A DNA stretch of 7,914 nucleotides from positions 1 through 7,914 of the forward strand of contig CAKPGM010000023.1 in the NCBI GenBank assembly GCA_934154805.1, written 5' to 3'. Below the pieces are notes generated by a model, which was not told the DNA's origin, did not search any database, and worked only from the letters and a program-made list of their open reading frames with translations. Shown one piece after another: positions 1-6,630 of this stretch (position 1 is its first letter; each line of letters opens with the position of its first letter). The DNA is from an uncultured Clostridia bacterium (GTDB lineage: Bacteria > Bacillota > Clostridia > TANB77 > CAG-508). The translations under genes were made by a program, and so were the position numbers.

Positions 1-71
1 AGTAATATAGTTTGTTGTTAGAATAAATAGCTTAAATACTAGTAATAGCAAGGAATTGCAAGATTTTGCGG

Positions 72-118
72 GTAGGATCATATATGTATGGTTTTATATT
101 TGTTCCTACTCTTTTTTT
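72..118 (+). terminator. Terminator-like hairpin followed by a U-run (plus strand)
   Basis: GTAGGA (72-77) pairs with TCCTAC (104-109), and the arms are followed by TC and seven T residues (112-118). The loop is long (26 nt), but CATATAT and ATATTTG inside it can extend the stem with one mismatch. Read on plus, this would end a gene entering from the left of the window. Read on minus, the same hairpin has no U-run and would sit in the 5' leader of the next leftward gene. Confidence 0.45.
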
Positions 119-189
119 GCACAAAACTTTGATTTTGCGCAATGTTGAGTATCGATTATAAAAGGTAATCTCCTATACTACCCTACAAA

Positions 190-218
190 TATATATACCA
201 AAAAAATTACTTTGTCAA
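190..218 (-). promoter_or_regulatory. Probable sigma-A promoter, leftward
   Basis: On the minus strand a perfect -35 TTGACA (218-213) is followed by a 17-nt spacer and a -10 TATATA (195-190). It lies just after the terminator of the small HTH-like gene, so it would start a new leftward unit whose gene lies beyond the window edge, giving a leader of roughly 180 nt or more. The -10 matches consensus at four of six positions, so confidence is moderate. Confidence 0.5.
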
Positions 219-235
219 TAGAATATTTTTTAAAT

Positions 236-277
236 AAAAACAGATAAAGAAATTTATTCATCTCTCTATCTGTTTTT
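236..277 (-). terminator. Intrinsic terminator, possibly bidirectional
   Basis: An 11-bp perfect inverted repeat (AAAAACAGATA at 236-246 against TATCTGTTTTT at 267-277) encloses a 20-nt loop that can partly pair. It starts 15 nt past the stop of the small HTH-like gene. U-rich sequence follows the stem on both strands, so it could stop transcription from either side. Confidence 0.75.
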
Positions 278-291
278 TTCGAGTCAGTCAG

Positions 292-513
292 TCAAAATTT
301 ATCCAATGCATCAGTTATCTTTATTAGCTGATCTTCTGAAAACATTTTTTTATAAGCAAACCATTTCTCTAGTTTTTCGACGGGAATTCCGATTACTTCT
401 GATAGTTTTTCAAGGCTAATTCCTTGCTCATACATAATGTCTTCTACTACCATAACTGTCGAAATGTTTTTCTTATACAACCGTTCTCTTTTTGGAAATA
501 TCTTGTCTAACAT
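292..513 (-). CDS. Small helix-turn-helix-like protein (73 aa), function unknown
   Basis: The protein has 73 residues. I do not recognise a named family. Residues about 22-60 read like an XRE-type helix-turn-helix: a helix around VEDIMYEQGIS, then LEKLSEVIGIPVEKLEKW, the usual two-helix pattern with G-I-P at the turn, then an acidic helix (SEDQLIKITDAL). The N-terminus is basic (KIFPKRERLYKK). DNA binding is inferred from this pattern only. The ATG at 513 is supported by GGAGGAGAGGG a few bases upstream. The gene follows rho but has its own promoter (587-614) and terminator (236-277), so it is probably a separate unit, although rho read-through is possible because no hairpin terminator was found between them. 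Confidence 0.75.
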   Translation of the reverse strand: MLDKIFPKRERLYKKNISTVMVVEDIMYEQGISLEKLSEVIGIPVEKLEKWFAYKKMFSEDQLIKITDALDKF

Positions 514-586
514 ATACCCTCTCCTCCCTTTTTACAACGTAATATCGGGAATGTTTTCTAATACAAGAATAAATCCTGCATATATT

Positions 587-614
587 ATTATATCATATTT
601 TATGTAATATTCAA
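587..614 (-). promoter_or_regulatory. Sigma-A promoter of the small HTH-like gene
   Basis: On the minus strand TTGAAT (614-609), a 16-nt spacer and a perfect TATAAT (592-587). It begins four bases past the rho stop codon and gives the downstream small gene a leader of about 65-70 nt. The -35 has four of six consensus bases. Confidence 0.6.
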
Positions 615-617
615 CAG

Positions 618-1970
618 TTATTTCAGTCCTGGTAATATTTTTCTAAGTTTTGTAATGAATTCTTCATTAGTTTTAGTAGAAATCATTTGATTTATAAATT
701 GTTCAGTGACCTCTGTAACTTGCATACTTGATAAAGCTTTTCGCAAAGCAAATATTGCAGCAAGTTCTTCTTGTGAAAGTAGCTTCTCTTCTCTTCTTGT
801 TCCTGATTTATTAATATCAATAGCAGGGAATACTCTTTTTTCTGAAAGTGATCTGTCTAAATGTACTTCCATATTTCCTGTACCTTTAAACTCTTCAAAT
901 ATTACTTCATCCATTCTGCTTCCTGTATCTACTAACGCTGTTGCTAAAATAGTTAAGCTTCCTCCAAATTCTATGTTTCTAGCAGCTCCAAAGAATTTCT
1001 TTGGTTTATGTAGTGCTGCAGGGTCTAGTCCTCCAGATAAGGTTCTTCCAGATGCTGGTATTACTAAGTTATAAGCTCTTGCAAGTCTAGTTATACTATC
1101 TAATAATATAGCAACATCTTTTCCATGTTCTACAAGTCTTTTTGCTCTTTCTAATACCATTTCAGCTACCTTTACATGATGTTCTGGTAACTCATCAAAA
1201 GTAGAATAAATTACTTCTCCTTTTATAGATCTTTTCATATCTGTAACTTCTTCAGGTCTTTCATCAATAAGTAGCACAATTAGCTCTATTTCAGGATGAT
1301 TTGCAGTTATACTATTAGCTATCTTCTTCAATAATGTAGTTTTTCCAACTTTTGGGGGAGCAACTATCATTCCTCTTTGTCCTTTTCCTATTGGGCAAAC
1401 TAAATCTATCATTCTCATTGCATATTCGTTTGGAACTGTTTCTAGTTTTATTCTTTCTTCTGGGTATATAGGAGTTAAGTCATCGAACTTTCTTCTTTTA
1501 TAAGCTTTTTCAGGAGCTTCTCCGTTAACCGCACCAACATAAATAAGTCCTGGAAATTTAGCATCTTCTTTAGGAAATCTGGCGATTCCTTTGATTTTAT
1601 CTCCTTTGTCTAATCTAAATCTTTTAATTTGTATAGGTGATATGTATACGTCTTTAGGGCTTGATAAATAATTTTCTCCTCTTAAGAATCCATAACCATC
1701 TGGTAATATTTCTAAAACACCTTCTGCAATAAAATCATCCGGATTTGTAAGTTTATATTCTAAATCAGAATCATCTCTAGCATTTTTATCTATTTGATAT
1801 CTAGCGTCATTATCAATAGTAGTATTTTCTTTTTGTTCTACTACTTTATCAGAGTCTGTTTGAGTAAGTAATTCTATTAACTCATCTTTCTTTAATTTTG
1901 TTACATTTTTTACGCCCTTTTCTTTGGCTAATTGACGTAATTCAACCAAGGTACAATTTGATAAATCCAT
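618..1970 (-). CDS. rho: Transcription termination factor Rho
   Basis: Rho is the hexameric RNA helicase/ATPase that pulls transcripts out of RNA polymerase at factor-dependent terminators. From the chosen start the protein has 450 residues. It shows an N-terminal Rho_N helical domain (about 2-38), a short charged linker (about 39-72), a cold-shock-like primary RNA-binding domain (about 77-145, with PDGYGFLR), and the RecA-type ATPase. Walker A is APPKVGKTT (about 204-212), Walker B is LLIDERPEE (about 233-241), the Q-loop region is DSITRLARAYN, and the R-loop region is GAARNIEFGGS. All core motifs are intact. I start at the ATG at 1970, not the one at 1985, because the GGAGG inside the first ATG's reading is correctly spaced as ribosome binding site for the second. 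The gene has its own promoter just behind divIC. Confidence 0.97.
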   Translation of the reverse strand: MDLSNCTLVELRQLAKEKGVKNVTKLKKDELIELLTQTDSDKVVEQKENTTIDNDARYQIDKNARDDSDLEYKLTNPDDFIAEGVLEILPDGYGFLRGENYLSSPKDVYISPIQIKRFRLDKGDKIKGIARFPKEDAKFPGLIYVGAVNGEAPEKAYKRRKFDDLTPIYPEERIKLETVPNEYAMRMIDLVCPIGKGQRGMIVAPPKVGKTTLLKKIANSITANHPEIELIVLLIDERPEEVTDMKRSIKGEVIYSTFDELPEHHVKVAEMVLERAKRLVEHGKDVAILLDSITRLARAYNLVIPASGRTLSGGLDPAALHKPKKFFGAARNIEFGGSLTILATALVDTGSRMDEVIFEEFKGTGNMEVHLDRSLSEKRVFPAIDINKSGTRREEKLLSQEELAAIFALRKALSSMQVTEVTEQFINQMISTKTNEEFITKLRKILPGLK

Positions 1971-2066
1971 ATAAAATTCCTCCATTGTTTTTTATTTTAA
2001 TCTATTTAGTTCGTTTATTGGAAAGTTTAAGATTAATAAATTTTATTGATATAAAAATCTATATGT

Positions 2067-2095
2067 ATTATATAGTATTTCTGGAAAAAAAGCAA
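2067..2095 (-). promoter_or_regulatory. Probable sigma-A promoter of rho
   Basis: On the minus strand TTGCTT (2095-2090), a 17-nt spacer and a perfect TATAAT (2072-2067). The -35 matches three of six bases and falls directly after the U-run of the divIC terminator. The resulting rho leader is about 90 nt and AT-rich; it holds a weak inverted repeat TTAATCT...AGATTAA with a loop of about 26 nt. Some bacterial rho genes are autoregulated through their leaders, but nothing here proves that. Confidence 0.55.
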
Positions 2096-2120
2096 GAAAA
2101 AAGAGAGAAAAATCCCTCTT
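2095..2120 (-). terminator. Intrinsic terminator overlapping the divIC stop codon
   Basis: On the minus strand AAGAGGGA, loop TTTT, TCTCTCTT forms an 8-bp stem, followed by a T-rich run. One pair is a G-U wobble on the minus strand and would be a mismatch on plus, which fixes the direction. It begins inside the divIC stop codon and ends the yabP-yabQ-divIC unit. Confidence 0.8.
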
Positions 2121-2385
2121 ATCTACTAATATCTATATAAACTCTCTCATTAGGTAAGTACATATCTAATTTTTCTCTTGCCATTTGCTCTATATATTCT
2201 GTTGAATTAACATTTGATTTTGTTTTATTTAGTTCTTCATTTTCTTCTGTAGCAGTTTCTAGTTGTTTTGCATATACAGAAGCTTCAGAACTATATTGAT
2301 TTAGCATTTTTTGTTGTGAAATAAGAGTTACAACAAAATATGTTAAGAATATTGCTATTATAACATTTCTGTAAATTTTTTTCAT
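2119..2385 (-). CDS. divIC: Septum formation initiator, DivIC/FtsB-like
   Basis: The protein has 88 residues, close to the usual size of this family. It has a short basic cytoplasmic tail (MKKIYRN), one membrane segment at about 7-25, then an outside region that reads as a coiled coil (about 28-60, rich in E, N, L) and a C-terminal part with the typical MAREKLDMYLPNERVY. DivIC-type proteins pair with FtsL and DivIB to recruit and activate the septal cell-wall synthase. The context supports DivIC over FtsL, because in Bacillus and Clostridium divIC follows yabP and yabQ exactly as here. The ATG at 2385 has GGAGA seven bases upstream. The 74-nt gap after yabQ is AT-rich and has no clear terminator. 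Confidence 0.9.
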   Translation of the reverse strand: MKKIYRNVIIAIFLTYFVVTLISQQKMLNQYSSEASVYAKQLETATEENEELNKTKSNVNSTEYIEQMAREKLDMYLPNERVYIDISR

Positions 2386-2459
2386 ACGATTATCTCCAAA
2401 AAAACATTTTATCTTTCCATATAATATATTATTCTACATAAAAAATTAAAATCCTTTAT

Positions 2460-2904
2460 TTATTTGACAATTTTTTTATTTTTCTTTAAATGTAATCTTT
2501 TTAAATTAATTATTAGTACGTAAAATGGTTTCGATAACAATTTATATAATTTCTTAATAGGAAATATTATAATGGAAATCGCTTTTATTATTACTCTTTT
2601 TAATAATAATATAATTTTTACATTTATTTTTATAAAATATTTGCTTAGTGTAAGTAAATACAAAGTCAGACCGAACTGCAATTGCAACAAATATAAAGAA
2701 TCTCAATTGTCCATTATTAAATATAAATAACATTGCTATTAAAAATATTCCTGTAAGTGTTCCGAATATTATGTCTTCGATGTAGGTTGCAATATCAGAT
2801 GTTTTAAAGGATTTCCTTAATATTCTAAATATGTCAAACCATAGTCCTATTATTACACCACAAATAGTATATATTGCAAATAGGTAAATTTGATTATTAT
2901 CCAT
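2460..2904 (-). pseudogene. yabQ: Spore cortex protein YabQ, interrupted by a frameshift
   Basis: YabQ is a forespore-surrounding membrane protein needed for spore cortex formation in Bacillus subtilis. The frame opened by ATG at 2904 gives a correct YabQ start with a first membrane segment (about 7-28), an IEDIIFG segment and a second hydrophobic stretch up to GQLRFFIFVAIA, then becomes polar and stops at 2554. Another frame from about 2675 to 2460 carries the missing rest: GLTLYLLTLSKYFIKINVK, then a basic hydrophobic C-terminus. Removing one base at about 2673 joins them as AIAVGLTLYLL and gives 147 residues, a normal YabQ layout. I see one inserted base at GTTCGGTCT that should read GTTGGTCT. 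It may be a real mutation or a sequence error. It starts 23 nt after yabP. Confidence 0.85.
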
Positions 2905-2927
2905 ATGTTCCTCATCTCTTATGAAAT

Positions 2928-3227
2928 TTATTTAAAAATCTTGCCTAATAAACTTCCACTGTTTTTCTTATTTACATTTGCATCACTATATCCTAAATTG
3001 AAAATTTCACCTTCAATTATTACTTCAAGACTATCAATGCTTAGCTTATTTATTCTTAATTCTTCTCCCTTTATTGTAAGTAGTCCAAGTTGAGTTTCCA
3101 CAATTACAATTTGATCGTCAAAACTTAAAACATCTACTACTCCTGTTACAGTGAGCTTTTCCCTATTTTCTAATATTATATTTTGAATTATATTATTATT
3201 TTGAACAGTATTTTTTCTATCTTCCAT
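2928..3227 (-). CDS. yabP: Sporulation protein YabP
   Basis: The protein has 99 residues, the same size as Bacillus subtilis YabP (about 100). The core runs from ENREKLTVTGVVDVLSFDD through VIVETQLGLLTIKGEEL to IEGEIFNLGYSD, the beta-rich YabP/YqfC-type pattern in which a 'GV..V.SFD' segment is followed by 'T..G.L.IKG..L' and 'L..EG'. It is a soluble protein required, with YabQ, for assembly of the spore cortex; in Bacillus it acts in the mother cell under sigma-E. The ATG at 3227 is preceded by GAGGGG at six bases. It is the first gene after the prfB terminator and heads yabP-yabQ-divIC. Confidence 0.9.
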   Translation of the reverse strand: MEDRKNTVQNNNIIQNIILENREKLTVTGVVDVLSFDDQIVIVETQLGLLTIKGEELRINKLSIDSLEVIIEGEIFNLGYSDANVNKKNSGSLLGKIFK

Positions 3228-3244
3228 TTCAAGCCCCTCTTCCC

Positions 3245-3272
3245 TTTGTTTCTCATATATTCTATTATATTC
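3245..3272 (-). promoter_or_regulatory. yabP: Possible sigma-E-type promoter for yabP
   Basis: A promoter is expected here because a terminator lies just upstream. GAATATA (3272-3266) resembles the sigma-E -35 consensus and GAAACAAA (3252-3245) matches the -10 at about five of eight positions, with a 13-nt spacer. A TATAAT at 3267-3262 could be a sigma-A -10 with a poor -35. The sequence does not decide between them. Confidence 0.3.
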
Positions 3273-3293
3273 AGGTCTTGTCTATTTTAGAAC

Positions 3294-3320
3294 AAAAAAT
3301 AAGCCACTTAAGTGACTTAC
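3294..3320 (-). terminator. Intrinsic terminator on the prfB stop codon
   Basis: On the minus strand GTAAGTCAC, loop TTAA, GTGGCTTAT forms a 9-bp stem with wobble pairs, ending in a run of T (3299-3294). The stem contains the prfB TAA stop. The C-A mismatch on plus is a U-G pair on minus, which supports the minus direction. Confidence 0.85.
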
Positions 3321-4448
3321 TTTTGTCTTTTTAGGTAACTATCAATGAATCCATCTAAATCTCCATCCATTACAGCTTGAACATTACCAACTTCATAATT
3401 TGTTCTATGATCTTTTACAAGTGTATATGGGCAAAATACATAAGAACGAATTTGGCTTCCCCAAGCTATATCCATTTGGATTCCTTTTAATTCTTCTATT
3501 TTATCTTTGTTTTCTTTTTCTTTTAAATTTAATAATTTAGATTTTAACATTTTCATAGCTGTTTCTCTGTTTTGAATTTGCGATCTTTCAGATTGACACG
3601 AAACTACTATATTGGTTGGAATATGAGTGATTCTTACAGCAGATGAAGTTTTATTTATATGCTGTCCTCCTGCTCCAGATGCTCTGTATGTATCCACTCT
3701 TAAATCTTCAGGATTAATGTCTATTTCTACGTCCTCTGTTATTTCAGGAAGTACTTCTAATGATGCAAAAGAAGTATGTCTTCTCCCTCCTGCATCAAAT
3801 GGAGATATTCGAACTAGTCTATGAACCCCCATTTCTCCTTTTAGGTATCCATATGCATATTCTCCTGATACTAAGAAAGTTACACTCTTTATACCGGCTT
3901 CATCGCCTTCTAGATAGTCTAATTCTTTTACTTCATATCCATTGTTTGTAGCCCATCTGGTATACATTCTATATAACATTTCTACCCAGTCTTGTGCTTC
4001 AGTTCCTCCTGCACCTGGATGAAGCGTTAGAATAGCATTGTTTGAATCATATTTGCCTGATAACAAAGTATTTATCTCTAGCTTTTCAATGTCTTTTTCT
4101 AGCTGGTTTATATTTGAAATGATTTCTTTTGCTTCTTCAAAATAATCAGAACCTTCTTCAATTTCAGAGATAGAACTTTCTTCAAATATCAAAGTATTTA
4201 AAGCTTCAATATCTTCTAAATTAGACTTTATTTTTTTATAACTTTCTGTTTTCTTTTTTAATGAGGTTATTTCTTTTAATACCTTTTCTGAATTATTAGA
4301 GTCATTCCAAAATTCTGTTGATGAAGTTTGATTTTCTAAATCTTTTAGTTTATTTTCTAAACCAGCAATGTCAAAGAGAACCTCCAATTTCTATTAATCT
4401 ACTTTTTAGTTTCTCTATATTCTTTTTATTCTCATCTAAACTAATCAT
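3317..4448 (-). CDS. prfB: Peptide chain release factor 2, programmed +1 frameshift
   Basis: RF2 recognises UGA and UAA in the ribosome and triggers release of the finished protein. Translation starts at ATG 4448 (a second ATG lies at 4451), six bases after AAGGAG. After 25 codons the frame meets an in-frame TGA at 4373-4371 in the context CTT TGA C, with GGAGG four bases before CTT. This is the classic RF2 autoregulatory site: low RF2 lets the ribosome slip +1 from CTT and read GAC. The product then has about 376 residues. It shows the stop-codon recognition tripeptide SPF (about 215-217) and the catalytic GGQ (about 260-262) in GAGGQHINKTSSAVR. A simple ORF search begins falsely at a TTG at 4387. 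It is the last gene of the operon, 16 nt after the metallopeptidase gene. Confidence 0.96.
4371..4385 (-). promoter_or_regulatory. prfB: RF2 programmed +1 frameshift site
   Basis: The elements are an internal Shine-Dalgarno-like GGAGG (4385-4381), a four-base spacer, the slippery codon CTT (4376-4374) and the stop TGA followed by C. Both reading frames fit RF2 protein sequence on their side: IEIGGSL before and DIAGLENKL after. This is the same architecture as in Escherichia coli prfB, where slow UGA decoding at low RF2 favours the shift. Confidence 0.95.
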
Positions 4449-4464
4449 CATATTCTCCTTTCAA

Positions 4465-5169
4465 TTAATCACGTAGTTCTTTCTTTGCTTTTTTATAATC
4501 CGGCATATAATATTCTACTAAATTCCAAAATTCTTTTGAATGATTCATATATTTCAAATGACATAGCTCGTGTAAACATACATATTCAATTGAATGCCTG
4601 CTGTATGCCATCAGATTTTGATTTATGCTTATTTTCTTCTTAGATGAACATATTCCCCACGTTGCTTTTAAGTTTTTTATATTCCATTCTAAGGGAAATA
4701 AACCTGTTCTTTGTTTTAAATCTTCCATTGCAGAAGTAACTTCTTCCTTTGCAATAGATTTATAATAATTATCAATTATTTTTTTAGTTTTTAGTTTTAA
4801 TTCATCTTTAGGTAAGGATTTTGCATCATTTGGAAAATATATTATTAACTCTTTTCCGGTATTTTCTAATCTAGTTCTTTTAATTTTATCTGAAAAATTT
4901 ATTAGTAGTATAAGTTTTTTTCCTAACACAAAAATATCGGTTCCGTTTTCATATTTTAATTTATGCTCTGAATTCTTACTTTGATTTAATTTTCTTTGTA
5001 TCCAGTTTAATTTTTCAATTAAAAGATTATTTATATATTCTTGTGTTGCTGATTTTGGTACTTTTACAATAACTTTTCCATCTTTTATTTGTATATAACT
5101 ATTTTTTCGTCTATCTTTGTTCAACAAATATTGTATATTCGTTCCTGGAATTATTTTGTTTTCATACAT
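4465..5169 (-). CDS. YgjP/DUF45-type zinc metallopeptidase
   Basis: The protein has 234 residues, typical for the YgjP (DUF45) family. The N-terminal half is beta-rich (residues 1-110) with the family's 'V.VP....' segment at about 34-39. The C-terminal half has WGICSSKKKISINQNL (about 171-186) followed by the zinc site CLHELCHLKYMNHSKEFW, where H200, E201 and H204 form HExxH and H210 is the likely third ligand. All of these residues are present. The cellular role of the family is poorly known; some members are annotated as SprT-like or M48-like metallopeptidases. There is no signal peptide, so a cytoplasmic location is inferred. The ATG at 5169 follows AGAGGT at six bases. It lies 26 nt after the Ham1-family gene and 16 nt before prfB. 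Confidence 0.9.
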   Translation of the reverse strand: MYENKIIPGTNIQYLLNKDRRKNSYIQIKDGKVIVKVPKSATQEYINNLLIEKLNWIQRKLNQSKNSEHKLKYENGTDIFVLGKKLILLINFSDKIKRTRLENTGKELIIYFPNDAKSLPKDELKLKTKKIIDNYYKSIAKEEVTSAMEDLKQRTGLFPLEWNIKNLKATWGICSSKKKISINQNLMAYSRHSIEYVCLHELCHLKYMNHSKEFWNLVEYYMPDYKKAKKELRD

Positions 5170-5195
5170 ATTGTGACCTCTTGTTTAGCCGTTAA

Positions 5196-5852
5196 TTATC
5201 TTTCAAAGTCATCTCTATCTGCTCTTTTTCGTGTTTCTTTTACTTGTCCAATTGTTGCTTCAAGAGCTTTATATCTGTATGTTTGTTGTAATTCTTGTTC
5301 TGTTAATTGAATAAATGGTTTATCTGTTCCATCTAAGGCAAATACATAATAAAAGTATGGCTTCTTTACAGGTTCTTCTTCAAGATTGTCAATTATTCTT
5401 CCTTTGCTTGCAGCTAACTTTTGGAAGTAATTTCCGTTAGGATACATATAAGTTACTGCACATCTATATTCTGCAGTTCTATCTTCTTGACCTTCTAGAT
5501 TTCTAAGTAATTTGTTTACACATTCATATTTAGGCAAAGTTGGGTCTTGTTTTCTTTCAGCATCTGCATATCTTGCTGTAAATATTCCAGGCTCACCATT
5601 TAAACTATTTACAAATAATCCCGCATCATCTGTTAATACAGGAATATTTATACCTTTTTTCTTGCAAAAATCATATATTGCACTTGCTTTTATTAATGAA
5701 TTTTCTTCAAGAGTTTGACCATTTTCTTCAATCTCTTCAGTATATCCGATATCATCTAAAGTTAATACTTCAAGTTCTAATTTAGCTTGCTGGATTATAT
5801 TTTTTAAATCCTCAATTTTTCTTTTATTTGTTGTTCCAAATATAATTTTCAT
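5196..5852 (-). CDS. Divergent RdgB/Ham1 family nucleotide pyrophosphatase
   Basis: This family removes XTP, dITP and ITP from the nucleotide pool by cutting off pyrophosphate. The protein has 218 residues, slightly longer than RdgB (about 197). The N-terminal half is canonical: FGTTNKRK (5-12), the Glu/Lys segment EENSLIKA (49-56), and TDDAGLFVNSLNGEPGIFTARYA (74-96) with the paired aspartates. The C-terminal half is not: the usual GFGYDP(I/L)F is replaced by KPYFYYVFAL (164-173), losing the Asp, and the usual SHR is TYR (191-193), losing the His. These positions contact the base in RdgB, so a shifted substrate range is inferred. I start at ATG 5852 because GGAGG lies seven bases upstream; an upstream ATG at 5918 would overlap the preceding gene. 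Activity as XTP/dITP pyrophosphatase is therefore uncertain. Confidence 0.88.
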   Translation of the reverse strand: MKIIFGTTNKRKIEDLKNIIQQAKLELEVLTLDDIGYTEEIEENGQTLEENSLIKASAIYDFCKKKGINIPVLTDDAGLFVNSLNGEPGIFTARYADAERKQDPTLPKYECVNKLLRNLEGQEDRTAEYRCAVTYMYPNGNYFQKLAASKGRIIDNLEEEPVKKPYFYYVFALDGTDKPFIQLTEQELQQTYRYKALEATIGQVKETRKRADRDDFER

Positions 5853-5869
5853 AATTTTCCTCCTCGTTA

Positions 5870-6385
5870 CTATAAACCTTCGGCTTCTAGAAATCCTATT
5901 ATATGGCCAGCAAACCATGTAAGTTTTTGATTGTCAGCGTGAGCTAAGTTTCTGTGTGCTTTTCCATTTCCTTCAATGACAAATTCTCCAACAACCCAAT
6001 ATGGTTCGTGGGTAATGAAATCATCCGCATATTCGAGTGTAAAATATCTAGGTCTTTGTTTCGTTAAAGCTAATGCAACATATTTTGATGCAGCATCTCT
6101 GTAATCATAATCAGGAAAAGTGAAAAAGAATACACTTGTTCCATTTACAGTTTTATTGTATGTGACATTAAAGTCGTCAGCAGTAACTATCTTATCCAAA
6201 TCTTGGATTTCTATTTCTGTATTTTTCTTCAATTCGTCTTTTACGTAATTCCATTTTTCGTATAAGTATTTTTTCATTTCATCTGGGCCCTGTCGTAATA
6301 CGTTACTAAATTCACTCCAATGTCCAAAAACCTCATTAAATAAAACATTATTCGATAATTGATATTGAATACTTGTTTTTGTCAT
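5870..6385 (-). CDS. Conserved-looking protein of unknown function (171 aa)
   Basis: I do not recognise this family. The protein is soluble-looking with no signal peptide or membrane segment. Residues about 1-60 are helical and charged (FGHWSEFSNVLRQGPDEMKKYLYEKW), followed by a beta-rich part with FFFTFPDYDYRDAASKYVAL (about 85-104), the PRYFTLEY strand, a WVVGEF strand, and a helical end rich in H, N and aromatic residues (GKAHRNLAHADNQKLTWFAGHIIGFLEAE). The start at ATG 6385 is chosen because AAGGAGAT lies properly upstream; an ATG at 6403 contains that site. It is the first gene after a consensus promoter and 17 nt before the Ham1-family gene, so it shares the prfB operon. A link to nucleotide metabolism is only a guess from position. 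Confidence 0.8.
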   Translation of the reverse strand: MTKTSIQYQLSNNVLFNEVFGHWSEFSNVLRQGPDEMKKYLYEKWNYVKDELKKNTEIEIQDLDKIVTADDFNVTYNKTVNGTSVFFFTFPDYDYRDAASKYVALALTKQRPRYFTLEYADDFITHEPYWVVGEFVIEGNGKAHRNLAHADNQKLTWFAGHIIGFLEAEGL

Positions 6386-6438
6386 AAATTTATCTCCTTC
6401 CATATTATAAATCTAACCTAGCTTCTCCAGTTGTTATA

Positions 6439-6467
6439 ATTATATAAAAAATGTTATTTAATGTCAA
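6439..6467 (-). promoter_or_regulatory. Consensus sigma-A promoter of the prfB operon
   Basis: On the minus strand a perfect TTGACA (6467-6462), exactly 17 nt, and a perfect TATAAT (6444-6439). It is the best promoter in the window. Transcription should start near 6432, leaving a leader of about 45-50 nt before the 171-residue gene. No other strong promoter was seen down to the terminator after prfB, so the four genes probably form one operon with strong basal expression. Confidence 0.9.
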
Positions 6468-6574
6468 TGCTGTCTTTCTATACACTTTGTTTATTAGTTT
6501 TATACTAAAATTCTCTTCTTGTTGGTATATTTAGCACAGTTTATCTTACAATAAAACATTTTACTTAGTAAACA

Positions 6575-6608
6575 AAGAGAGTTAACATTATAAAATGCTA
6601 ACTCTCTT
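6575..6608 (-). terminator. Intrinsic terminator behind the first SEC-C tail
   Basis: On the minus strand AAGAGAGTTAGCATT, loop TTAT, AATGTTAACTCTCTT forms a 15-bp stem followed by TTGTTTACT. The one irregular pair is G-U on minus but A-C on plus, so it terminates leftward transcription coming from the SEC-C/NUDIX segment and isolates the prfB operon. Confidence 0.85.
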
Positions 6609-6630
6609 ATTAACTACTCAGTTATTACTA

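Larger units (their letters stand above)
1..235. other. Intergenic region without a supported gene
   Basis: No convincing coding region is visible. On the plus strand one frame runs from the window edge to a TAG at 19-21; it could be the last codons of a plus-strand gene, but six codons prove nothing. On the minus strand an ATG at 81 opens a frame with no stop to the window edge (27 codons, hydrophobic), but it has no good ribosome binding site and lies inside a hairpin. The 9-mer gattttgcg occurs twice (62-70 and 131-139). A leftward promoter and a plus-strand terminator-like hairpin are listed separately. Confidence 0.5.

Noticed and set aside
1..21. End of a plus-strand gene (SNIVCC-stop)
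   Set aside because: Six codons are too few to support a gene; only the hairpin at 72-118 hints at one.
706..1074. 122-codon open frame on plus
   Set aside because: It lies wholly inside rho on the opposite strand, has no ribosome binding site, and its sequence is the complement of conserved rho codons.
1971..1985. Rho start at the upstream ATG (1985)
   Set aside because: The ATGGAGG there provides the ribosome binding site for the ATG at 1970, and the upstream ATG has none.
2460..2690. Separate 76-residue gene between divIC and yabQ
   Set aside because: Its apparent start is a TTG without ribosome binding site, and its sequence is the missing C-terminal part of YabQ.
3627..3951. Plus-strand frames across prfB
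   Set aside because: They are antisense to the conserved GGQ and SPF regions of RF2 and lack start signals.
5853..5918. N-terminal extension of the Ham1-family protein
   Set aside because: The added residues are basic and unlike the family, they overlap the preceding gene, and a good GGAGG precedes the ATG at 5852.
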